A stretch of 36,838 bases of DNA, taken from NCBI RefSeq assembly GCF_000388065.1, contig NW_009242972.1, forward strand, positions 2,273,733 through 2,310,570, in the 5' to 3' direction. Position numbers and translations under genes: made by a program. The notes beneath the pieces are model-generated. The model was not told the DNA's origin and did no database searches. It was given only the letters and a program-made list of their open reading frames with translations. Below are positions 10,748 through 20,525 of this stretch, in pieces. Positions within the stretch are counted from its first letter, which is position 1. Each line of letters starts with the position of its first letter. Source of the stretch: Fonticula alba (Eukaryota > Opisthokonta > Rotosphaerida > Fonticulaceae).

Positions 10748-11126
10748 NNNNNNNNNNNNNNNNNNNNNNNNNNNNNNNNNNNNNNNNNNNNNNNNNNNNN
10801 NNNNNNNNNNNNNNNNNNNNNNNNNNNNNNNNNNNNNNNNNNNNNNNNNNNNNNNNNNNNNNNNNNNNNNNNNNNNNNNNNNNNNNNNNNNNNNNNNNNN
10901 NNNNNNNNNNNNNNNNNNNNNNNNNNNNNNNNNNNNNNNNNNNNNNNNNNNNNNNNNNNNNNNNNNNNNNNNNNNNNNNNNNNNNNNNNNNNNNNNNNNN
11001 NNNNNNNNNNNNNNNNNNNNNNNNNNNNNNNNNNNNNNNNNNNNNNNNNNNNNNNNNNNNNNNNNNNNNNNNNNNNNNNNNNNNNNNNNNNNNNNNNNNN
11101 NNNNNNNNNNNNNNNNNNNNNNNNNN
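10748..11126. other. Assembly gap (379 N)
   Basis: A run of N whose left edge abuts a G run; a run of C lies about 25 bases to its right. It removes the sequence immediately upstream of the ALIX start, so upstream exons, leader and promoter cannot be judged. The true gap size is unknown. Confidence 0.95.
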
Positions 11127-12215
11127 CCGCCGGGCCTTGTGCTCTGTCATCCCCCCCCCCCCCCGGGGGAGGCCCGGGCACTGGCTACCGCTGGCTGCCG
11201 GCTGTTGTGGCTGCCGGCTGACAACCGGCACACGGAGGGCAACAGTCGTCCGGCCCGGGCCCTTTTCTCGTGGGGCGGCGGGGGGGGGGGCCTACGGCCA
11301 GATCCAGCCCCCGAGACAGCCCCCGAGACAGTCCCGGCCTGGGAGAGAAGAAGGTCAGGCCTGGGGGGGGGGGGCGCCCAGGGCAGCTACTCACGGCCTT
11401 CCTATTTGGGAATGTCCTGCTCCCGAGCGGGGAACGGACGCAGCCTGGCAGCGGGCCTCAACTTCTCCCCGGGCCGGGGGGCTGGGGGGAACGGGGGGGG
11501 AAGGGGGCGGCGGGCCTATCACACTGTGGGGAACGCCGAGGGACCCCCCCGGCCCGCCCCGGCCCGCCCCGCCCGACACGCCAGCCTTCTCAAGGGGCAC
11601 TTCGGTGCTTTCCGGCTCGGCGCGTCCGTCCGCCAGCAGGGCCTGGGAGCCGCCGACCTTCGGAGCCGCTGGGCCCCGATGCATTCGCACAAGGCAGGCA
11701 GGCAGGCACGCGCGCGCGCGAGCACGCCCGCATCCGATCGAGAGAATGCACGCCAGGTTCGTTGGCAGATATGGGGCTCCTATCGGTCCCAGGGTCAGGA
11801 GGGCTGCCGGCGGAAAGCGTGGGGCGTGATCCTCGCCCGTGACTTGGCCGTGCGTAGTCGAGTTTTTGGGTGTGTTCCTGTTCGCGCGGGGCATGGCAAG
11901 GTGTGCGTGTCGGGAGGGGGAGAGAGCGAGAGAGGGAGAGAGCAGGAGGGAGCCAGGCAAGAAATGTGTTTATGTCTGTGGAGAGAAAGGTGCGCGGGAG
12001 GGGGGGGGGAGGCACAACATGATGCGACACGCAGGAACGCATGCACGGGTACACTGACACATCCCCTCCGCGTCGGCGCGCGCGCGCGCGCGCGGCTCGC
12101 CACTCTCGGCACACCAACGACCCCTCGGGCTGGCTGTATGCGCATGTACAGGTAGCCGGTCAAGGGGCGCCGCGGAGGGGGGAGGCCACAGCCGGAAGAA
12201 GGTGGCTGCACGCCC
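11127..12215. other. Intergenic region upstream of ALIX, downstream of ArfGAP-PX
   Basis: Both neighbours are on the - strand. The segment holds C and G runs, a short tandem repeat of CCCCGAGACAG near 11308-11335, GA-rich patches near 11920-11955 and an alternating GC tract at about 12075-12094. The open frames here are low-complexity and unrecognisable. It may include the distal ALIX promoter and the 3' untranslated region of the next gene. Confidence 0.45.
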
Positions 12216-14573
12216 TCACGCGTGGGCAAGGAAGTCCCGCACAGAGGCTAGACACCACCAGGCGACGCCGCCCGCGGCGATATGATTGAGCAGAGAGCTG
12301 AAGGCCTTCCGGCGCTTCTCGATGACTGTCTCGTTGAAGCGCTCTGGGCGACGCAGGAACAAGAGCCAGAGGGGAGGTCAGAGAAGGAAGGTCAACGTGG
12401 CAAGCTGAAGCTCCCTCGGGAGGGGAAACACACCGGAGGGGGCGAAGATCGTCCGTCCGGGGAGGGTGGGAATCCGATCGATCAGCTTGTCTAGGTCGGC
12501 CCGGGTGGTGGTCGTCTCGTCGGAGATCTTCAGTGCACCGGAGGCGATCTCCTCGACCAGGGCCCGGCGAAAGGCCCGGAAGTCGGAATACCGCTTGCGG
12601 AACAGCATGGTCACCACGGGCGGCGAGTGCACATCAAACGAGGGTCCGGCCTCGAGCTCCCGGTCTCCGGAAAGTGAAGCCACGGCCGGCATGTTGGTCT
12701 GAGTCGTGGGCAAGACGAGCAGAAAGGGCGAGCAGAAGGGGCGAGCAGAAGGGGCGAGCAGAAAGGGCGAGCAGAAGGGGCGAGCAGAAGAGGCGAGCAG
12801 AAAGGGCGAGCAGAAAGGGCGATTGGCCCGGGCGGGAGGGAGAGGGGGAGGAGGAAACACCAAAGGAGCCGAGGGAACCAGAGCAACAGCGGACCGGGGC
12901 GACAGGGCGAGGGAGCCACAGAGCAGCAGAACAACAGACAGAGCGGCAGAGGGCCGCAGTCACAGCGCAAAACCCAAGGGGTTAGCACATGAGCAGAGAG
13001 CCTGCAGCGTGAAGGAGTGCACGGGCACACGCGCACCGTAATCGAAATCAGGTAGGTGGTGAAGTTCTCCGAGGAAACGGGATTCAGCCGGCGCTTGGAT
13101 GGCGTCGGGGGCGAATCGGGACTGGCTGCTGACGAGGCGCCACCAGGCGTGTCGCGCCGATCCTCGGCCCCTCCTTCGGGCGAGCTGGCGCCCTCGGTGA
13201 CGGCCGAGATGTCCGAGCAGACTGACGCCTCGCTGGCGGTCGAGGCCGACCGGCTGGGCCCAATCGCTGAGGACCCGCCCCCGGTGGCAACGACCACCGT
13301 GTGCAAGTCCTCCTCTAAAGCCTCATTGGCCATGAGGGTGCGTGGGTCCGAGACGGCGATCTCCACAAAGTAGGAGGACGTTCCCTCGCACGCGGCCGGC
13401 GGGAGGTCCTCGTACTCGAGCTCCTGCATGTGTGCGCGCATGCGTGCATGTGTGCGTGCACCGCCCCCGGGGGAAAAAAACCCCACGAGTCAAGGCAGGG
13501 AGACGGGCGGAAGGAGGCAGGGTCAGAGGCTGGCTTCGGGCAACGTGCATCTGTACAGGGGGGAGGAGGGGCAACAGGCCCCCCCCCCCCCCTAGGGTCG
13601 GGGAAAACGCACGCGCTCCGAGTCGAAGGAGGAGGTGGACCGCGAGCGCGGGGGGGGCACCTTGCGCGAGGGCTCCGGCGCGATGCGTGCCGAAAAGGCC
13701 AAGTGCTTGTACTTCAGCAGGGTCCACTTGTGCATGGCACTGTGGACGAGGGGCAAGGCATGGAAGGAGGCAGGAGCGTCAGAGGTCGCCCCGGGGACAG
13801 CGCCGTCGGCCGGCGGAAGGGGGCCGAAAGAAAAGGAACATGCCACAGCCATCACATACTGGTAGCTGACATTCTCCGGGAGGCTCCATGCGCCGGATGG
13901 CGCCAGGGCCAGCAGCCGGGTGTTGACTCGCGTGTTGCCGCCATGCCGGGCAAGTTGCTGCGCGTGCGAGCATGCGCCCACGCCGAGCGGCGAATCCCGC
14001 GAAGGGATGGCGAGCCCAGGGTCAGCAAGGGGGGGGGCTGGTGGCCGGAGGGGCACAACCGGTCGGAAGGCCGGCCGACAGGAGGAGGAGGAGGAGGAAA
14101 GAAAGAAGAACCCACCCCGGCCGCGGGCGCACCGTGATGCTGGCCTGGTCCCAGGTGTCCAGGTCGAGCCCGCGCACGCGGGTCACATCCACGCCGATGG
14201 ACCGGTGGATGCCGGCGCATCGGGTGCACAAGACCGTGCCAAAGGTGACCGACACCCAGCGCGGGGGGGCGCCCCGGTGGTCGTCCGGCCCGGCCAGCCG
14301 GCGCAGGGCCGCCTCCGTCGGCGAGATGGTGGCCGGGTAGAAGTGCCGACTCCGGGCGGACGGGAAGGGCCCGACCCCGGCGTGGCAGTCGGCGCACCGG
14401 GTGTTGAAGGGATCTGCCGCCAGGACGGTGTTCAGGGCTTCGCGCGCGTCCGCCTCCGCCAGCCGGGTGAGCTGCTGCTCGGACAGGCCGCACGGCAGGA
14501 GGGGTGTCCCATCGGGGGCGGCCCCGGGCGAGGCGGCGGAGGCTATCGGGGGGGCGGCGGCGGCGGCGGACAT
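12216..14573 (-). CDS. ArfGAP-PX domain fusion protein, 6 exons
   Basis: Predicted Arf GTPase-activating protein with a phosphoinositide-binding PX domain, so probably acting on endosomal membranes. Exons, in coding order: 14573-14133, 13957-13860, 13739-13613, 13423-13037, 12698-12434, 12343-12216; 1,446 nt, 481 residues, all phases consistent. ArfGAP zinc finger: C60-x2-C63 and C116-x2-C119, then GIHRSIG with the catalytic arginine at 124, then LDTWDQ and GGNTRVN. The spacer between the cysteine pairs is 52 residues instead of about 16. Exon 3 is basic and Ser-rich with no domain I recognise. PX domain: YFVEIAVSDPRTL (exon 4), a long Ser/Pro/acidic insert, FTTYLISITV, then RKRYSDFRAFRRAL (about 383-396), PTLPGR and VIEKRRKAF, and a final helix ending VRDFLAHA. 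The start is the Met at 14573, just before a low-complexity leader. I do not recall this domain pair as a standard family, so no symbol is given. Donors are GTGCGC twice, GTATGT, GTGCGT and GTGTGT. Confidence 0.9.
12717..12820 (-). repeat. 13-bp minisatellite, 8 copies, at a 3' splice site
   Basis: Eight near-identical copies of a 13-bp unit (GAGCAGAAAGGGC on the + strand) fill 104 bases, with only A/G changes at two positions. On the coding strand the unit is pyrimidine-rich. The array lies in intron 4 of the ArfGAP-PX gene (12699-13036), ending about 18 bases before the acceptor, where a polypyrimidine tract should be. Confidence 0.9.
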
Positions 14574-15262
14574 AGGGCAAGAGGTGTGTCGGGGGCCGGG
14601 GACAGGGAGAGAGAAAGGGGGCGGGGGAGCGAGAAGAGGAAGCAGGTGATAGGATGGGAGAGGCGGGCGTGGAGAGGGTGCAGCGGCGAGGGATTGCAGG
14701 CGACCAGGAGGCGCTCGGACCCGATGAGGCGACATTTTCACGCCCGCAGCCACCCTCGCCGGCATCAGCGGCAGGGGGACACCGGAGAAGGGAGCAGGCG
14801 CGGGGGCGGGGGCAAGGGGGCGGGGGGATGGGAGGACCTCCCTTGTCTCTCGGAGCCAGCTCGCATCTCGCTGGTCGGTTGGCAAGTACCGCACGGGAGG
14901 CGATGATCGCCCCGCCCGGGGGAGAGCCAGCCCCTCTGCCCCGTCCCCTGGGGCAGGGGGGCCGACGAGACTGGACGTGGAAAGCAGGGCGATCGCCCGG
15001 CCGCGAGGGCGCCCTCTGTTTACACATGCCTGGGGCCCGAGAGTGGCCGCGGCCCGGCCCCCATACCCCGGCTGTTGGGGCGCGCCCGGCAGGGACACGC
15101 CTGCACATTCCCCTGACGAGGGCGCCCCCAACGCCCGGGGGGAGGGCCACCGAAGGGGCGGGGCGCGAGCGAGAGTGCGAGGGAGCAAGAGATCAGGCCG
15201 CGCGCCCGCACACCCCCGGCGCGCGCCCGGTCCGCCCGGCCCCAGGGTGGCTGGCATTTTTA

Positions 15263-15290
15263 ACCACCACCACCACCACCACCACCACCA
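15263..15290 (+). repeat. (ACC)9 trinucleotide microsatellite
   Basis: About nine uninterrupted ACC units in intergenic DNA, preceded by TTTTTA. If translated it would give a polyhistidine or polythreonine run, but nothing around it supports a coding exon. Confidence 0.8.
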
Positions 15291-16074
15291 AGCAGCCCCT
15301 GAAAAGACACGCGCACTTGGGGCCAGAGGGACGGTGGCGGGGGGGGGGGGGGGGGGGGGGCGCGGGGCCGGAGCAGCACCGGCGCCCTGGGACGTGGGAG
15401 ACCCTGCTCGCGGAGGACCGGCCCCGGCCGGTTGTTTTCTTTTGCCCCACCCGATCGCGCAGGGTCAGTCACCCGCCCCGCGGAGGAGGACGGGGGAAGA
15501 TACACCATGCGCCGACGGACGCGCCGGCGCGGCCCGGTCCCCTCGCCGGACCGCCGGAAGTCAGCCCCGGGCATGCGCATCCCAAAGCCCAGGCCCGGGG
15601 GGGGGGGGGGGGGGACCGTGACTGGCACGCCGCAGGGCCGGGATGCGGGCGCACCGGCGCCGGACCGCGCCCCGCTCGCCCCAGCCGGCCGACACGCTAA
15701 AGCACCGACAGAGAGAGGCCGGGCCGCTAAAAAGCCCAGTAGCCGCCGGCGGGCCGGGCGATCGCACGCCAAAGCTCCTGCCCCCCATCCCCCTCTGGGG
15801 GGGGGGGGGGGCTCCTCCCCTTCCCGGGGGGCGGGCGGGCAGGCGGGCTAGCATGGGGAGAAACGCGCTTGAGCCCCCCCCTGTGCGTGTCGCCCTGCCA
15901 GCTCCCCCCCTTGCACAAGGTGCGGCGCGGGGGGGGGGGGGGGTGGCTCGCATGAAAGGCGCACCCGGGGGGGGGATGCGCTGGCGGCATTCGCAGCCCA
16001 CCACCCCCGAGAGGCGGGAGACGAGCGGATGGCGGTGCTCGGGAGGCGCACATGATACGCGCGGGGGCGTGCCT

Positions 16075-16226
16075 GGCGGAATGATATTGCCCATTTGTGG
16101 ACACATTCTCCGCCGAAGGTGTGGGTAAAATCCGCGAGCCCGACCGGCGGGCGCGCTGCTAAACTCAAAGCCCGCTAGATGCGTCGGCAGTCGCACGGGC
16201 GACTGTTCCACAAAGCGGGCTCTTTT
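16075..16226 (+). other. Stem-loop cluster ending in TTTT; candidate structured RNA or regulatory element
   Basis: Hairpin 1: GGCGG+AATG at 16075-16083 pairs with CATT+CCGCC at 16104-16114, with a two-base bulge. Hairpin 2: AGCCCGCT at 16169-16176 pairs with AGCGGGCT at 16214-16221, enclosing a third hairpin, CAGTCG (16188-16193) with CGACTG (16200-16205). The sequence then reads CTTTTATATT, a possible RNA polymerase III stop or a TATA-like box. I matched no known RNA family: there are no snoRNA boxes, no tRNA arms and no snRNA motifs. Base pairing of this kind can arise by chance in GC-rich DNA. Confidence 0.3.
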
Positions 16227-16230
16227 ATAT
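16223..16230 (+). promoter_or_regulatory. Weak TATA-like octamer
   Basis: TTTTATAT is the most AT-rich short word in the divergent intergenic region. It lies about 590 bases upstream of the spastizin-like start codon, rather far for a direct core promoter unless the leader is long or spliced. It overlaps the T run closing the stem-loop cluster. Confidence 0.2.
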
Positions 16231-16823
16231 TCGGCTCAACATTCGCGTCAACCCTGCCCGGGGAGGAGGGCCCGGTTCATGTGCGACGGAGGGGCGAGGC
16301 CCGGCACCGGGCGCGCAGGGCCCGGCGGCCGCTTGGCATGTGCGGCGGTCGGTCGCAGAGGACACACCCCGGGTCCCTTTGCCGAGGCGACCCGAGCGTT
16401 GGGATGTTGGGATGTTGTTTTCCCCTCCGTCCGGCGCGCGCGCGCGTCCCGGTGCCCAGGCCCTCTCTCCCGGAGGCCCTCCCAGAGGGGCGCCGATGTT
16501 CGACTCCGCGCCTGGTCCCCTCTGCCCCCGGCGCATCCCGGCCCGCTCGGCTCGGCTCCCCCCAAGACCGGAGAGGGCCACAGCCGGGGGGGGGGGGGGG
16601 GGGCGCATTTCAGCTGCCGCGATCTGGGCCCGACGCCGGCCAGGCAGCGTGCTTCAGTGCCCCCGCCCCCCTTCCCCCCCCCTCTCTCTCTCTCTCTCTC
16701 CCTCTCCCTCTCTCTCGCCCCCCCCCACCCCCCCCCCCCTGAGCCACGGGCACCCTCGGCTTGTCCCCATCTCTCCCCCTTGGCCCCCTCCGTCCGCCAC
16801 TGCCCACTTAGCCAGCCCGTCGG

Positions 16824-19800
16824 ATGGCCGAGACGGTGTCCGCCTCGCCAGTCTCCGACGCGCGCCAGGCGCCGGCCACCCTCTCGCCGGGCACTTCCGC
16901 CATGGGGGCACCCCCCCTGCCGCCGGCGGTGGATGAGACCCTGGCCTTCAGCTTCATCTCGGCCGATGACTGCTCGCGGTCGCGGTCGCTGCGCATCGGT
17001 GTCAACCACTTGTCGGTGGGCCGCTGGTCACTGGCCAACCTTGCCTTCCACTATGCGTGCGGCGTGTCGCGCGGGGCCGCCCCGCCTGGCGCCCTGTCCG
17101 ACCGCAGCAAGGCCCCCGGTGCCGAGGACGATCCGGCCCCCGGGCCCGGTGCCGAGGCCGACACCGAGGATGCCCCGGACGCCGGGGCCCCGGTGCTCAG
17201 CCCGGCCGAGTGCCGGCAGCGGGTGCTTGACCTCCTCCGGCGCTTGGCCGATGAGGGCCCGCCCGGGCACTGGCCGGTGTCCCTGGCCCCGCTGCCACTG
17301 CTGCTGCAGCTTCGCTGGCAGTGCCTGACCGAGTGGCGCATGCTGAGCGGCTTCTTCGCTTCGACCCCGGGGCCGGAGGCCGCCGACCAGCCGATCGACG
17401 CCCGGCGCTTCACCTCCCACCTGCCGGCCCTGACGGCCGGCGACCGGCTGCTGGAGTTCCAGCTGCTGATCAGCCACCTGATGTGCCACCAGGGGGCCAT
17501 CCTGGCGCAGCGGGCCCCGGCCGATGACTCGGCGGCCAGCTTCACCCCGGTGCCGCCGGACGCCATGGGGGCGGCCGCGGCCGCCTCGGCAGCCGCCACC
17601 CCCGGCCACGCCCCGCCGCGCGCCCCCTTCTGGCCCAACTCCGCCTCCACGGATATCTCCCTCTCGCCGGATGGGCAGTTTGGCAGTGCCACCCTCTCGG
17701 ACACGAGCTCCTTCTCGCGGGTGTCCTCGCCGACGGTCTTCTCCCTGTCGTCGGTGCGCTCTTGGCCGGCCGGTTGGGGGGTTTCCCTTTCTCGCTTTGC
17801 TCGCCCGCTCGCCCACATCCGGCTCACTCCCCGAATGTCCCTCTCTCTCTCTCTCTCACACACACAAAAACACAAAAACACAAAAACACGCATCCACGCG
17901 CGCCCCAATGACGCCTGTCTGTCTTGTGACACCCGCGTCTGCTCGTGGGCGTTCGGGCTCCCCCCCCCCCCCCCCCCCCTCTCTCTCCCCCCGCCCGGAC
18001 CCTTGCTCAAACAGGGCCAGCGCGAGTGTCTCGATGACTTGAGCGCCTTCTTCGGGCGGATTTCCGCCCTGTGGCTGGATCGCAGCCGGCTGGCCGGGGT
18101 CCCCGGGCTGCATGAGCACCTGCAAGCCTCACTCGGGGCCCTACTGCCGGGGCTGACCGGGGCCGCCGGGCAGCCCGGCTCGGTGGTCTTCCCGGCCGAG
18201 CCGCAATTGACCAAGGCCAGCCTCCATTGGCTGGCGGACCTGATGGTCCGGGACCCGCTCAGCACGTGCATGGTTCTGGAGCGCCTTCACCTGCCGGCCA
18301 TCCCGGTGCTGTGGCTGAGCCACCTGCCGGCGGCGCTGCTGGGCAATGGCCCGGCGGCCGGGGCCACGGCGACGGCGGCCGGCCCGGCAGCCGGCCCTGG
18401 CGTCGCGCCCGGCCGCGGAGGGGCCGGCGTCGCGCCGGCCCTGACGGCAGGCTCGCTGGTGGCCGCGGCGCCGGCCGCCCTGCAGCCCGCCCTGCGGGAC
18501 CTGCATGGCTGGCTGCAATCGCGTGTCCTGCTGGCCCGGACGCTGATCCTCCTGCAGCGGGTGGCCCGCGAGGCGGTGCTCGACTCCCTGGGCAACCTGC
18601 AGGCGGCCCTCGGGGCCGGGGGCCCGGCGGCCGCCGGCGCGGCCGGGGCTCTGGCCACCGATGCGCCGAGCCCCGCGTCCGTGGCATCGCACATCCGCAC
18701 GCTCCTGCGGCTGGTGGGCCTGCTCCGCATGCCGGAGGCCTCGGTGTCCGAGCTGCTGGCCCGGGCCGCGGCCCTGGGCGCCCCCGGCGGCCTGGGCTAT
18801 GGTGCCAGTGCCGGCACCGGGCGCACCCTGCCGGCCGCCGGCTCGGCCGCCCTCCCCATGGCCCCGGACCACGAAGTCACCCTGCTTAAGGACCTGCTGC
18901 ACACCCTGGCCCGGCTGGTGGTGCAGCTGACCGAGCCGGGCGGCCCGGCGGCCACCTGGGCCGCCGACCTCCGGACCTCGGTCTATGAGGCCCTTGTCCG
19001 GGCCCCGGCCCCGGTGGGCCTCTTTGTCAGTGCCCCGCTCCCTCGGCACATGGAGCTCTATCCGCCGGTGGGCGCCGCATCCACCACCCTGCTGAATATG
19101 TTCTCCCAGGTGGAGCTCCAGGTGTTTGTACGTGCCGTCTGCCTGGCGTCCTCTCGCCCCCCGCCCCCGCCCCCCCTCTGCCTGCCTGCCTGCCTGCCTA
19201 CCTGCCTGCCTGCCGATGGATGCCACCGGCATGTCCCCTGATCTGCGGTTCCCTGACTTGCTCCCGCTTGCGGCCGCCCCTCTTCGCCCCCGCCCCCCCC
19301 CCCCTCCCCCACGTCTGGCAACCCGTCACCAGCGCGACAAGTCGGCCCAGCTGCTTGGGCGCTTCCACCAAACGCCCCACACGCGCCCGGGCGATGAGGC
19401 CCCCCCGCTTGCGGCCTATCTCGGGCACCTGTCGCTGGTTCTGCTGGCCGGCCGGGTGCACACCAACCAAACCGTCATGACGGAGCATCTGCTGGAGCGC
19501 CTGGTTCGACTGGCCGGGGACGCGGTGCGAGCCGGGGACCCGGCCGCCGTCGGGCGCCTGGTCCGGGAGCTCCCGTATGTCGGCGGCGCGGGGGCCGAGG
19601 CTGGCTCTCCGTTGGCCGAGCGCCGCTGGCGCAAGACCCTGGCGCAGTTCCTGCTGCTGGCCATCTGGCCCCTGACCACGCCCGGCTTGGCAGATGCCTC
19701 CGGGGTGGCCCTGCCCCTGGAGGCGATCACCGGCCCCGGCCCGGGGGATGGGTCCTCCTCGTCCGGGTCCCTGCACTCGCCCCTGTCCTCGGCCTCGTCT

Positions 19801-20493
19801 TCGGGCGATGTCCATTCCCCCCTGCCCGGGGCCGGGAGTGGGGCCGAGGAGGTCCACCTCGGCTCGCAGCTCCTGACCGCATTGTCCTTTGCCTTCGATC
19901 CGCTGGACGCTCCGGCCCCGGTCCCGGCCCCGGCCCCGGGTCTGAGCGGCCGCCGGCCGCGCTCCTCGGGGTCCACCCGGGCCGGCTCGCCGCCGGCCAG
20001 CTCCGGGTCCAGCCCTCCGGCCGGGCGCCTGGCGCGTTCCAACACCCAGGACAGCTTCGAGAGCAGCATGCTGCAGGGCCTGGCCACCGGGGCCGCCGGT
20101 GGCCCGGCTCTCTCGCCGCCGCTGGCCTCGCCGCTCATGCTCAGCGAGGACTCCTCGCCGGTGGACGACTTCCCGCAGCCGGCGCCGGTTTGGACCTTGG
20201 CCGGTGCCGGTGCGCGGGCTGGCGCCCGGCCCCGCCCTGCCATGCCCTCGGCCGACATGGTGTACACGCCGCCGGCCGGGGCCTGGATGGCGGCGGCCTG
20301 CCAGTCACTGCTGGGCGGTGAGACTCCGGGCGACGATCTGGATGCCGCCTGCCGGGTGCTGGCTTGGCGCCAGGCCGCTGCCGAGTGGCTTCTCGGCAGC
20401 GCAAATGCCAGGTCCGTCGGCGCCCCCTCGGCCCCTGGCCCTGGCGCATTGCTGTCACGCGCAGCGCCACTCCTCTGGTCCGGTCACTGACAG

Positions 20494-20525
<32 letters not shown>

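Larger units (their letters stand above)
14574..16823. other. 2.25-kb divergent intergenic region
   Basis: This separates the starts of the ArfGAP-PX gene (-) and the spastizin-like gene (+) and should contain both promoters. It is rich in homopolymers: G22 at about 15339-15360 and G runs near 15599, 15800, 15931 and 16588. It has an (ACC)n run at 15263-15290, CT repeats at 16681-16715, and a less GC-rich, stem-loop-bearing patch at 16075-16230. Several open frames span it, but all are low-complexity with no family signal. I see no protein-coding gene. Confidence 0.5.

Noticed and set aside
14654-15700. Long + strand frames in the divergent intergenic region
   Set aside because: They cross homopolymers and an ACC microsatellite, change composition abruptly and resemble no family.
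16075-16226. H/ACA snoRNA reading of the two-hairpin element
   Set aside because: No ANANNA hinge between the hairpins and no ACA three bases from a plausible 3' end.
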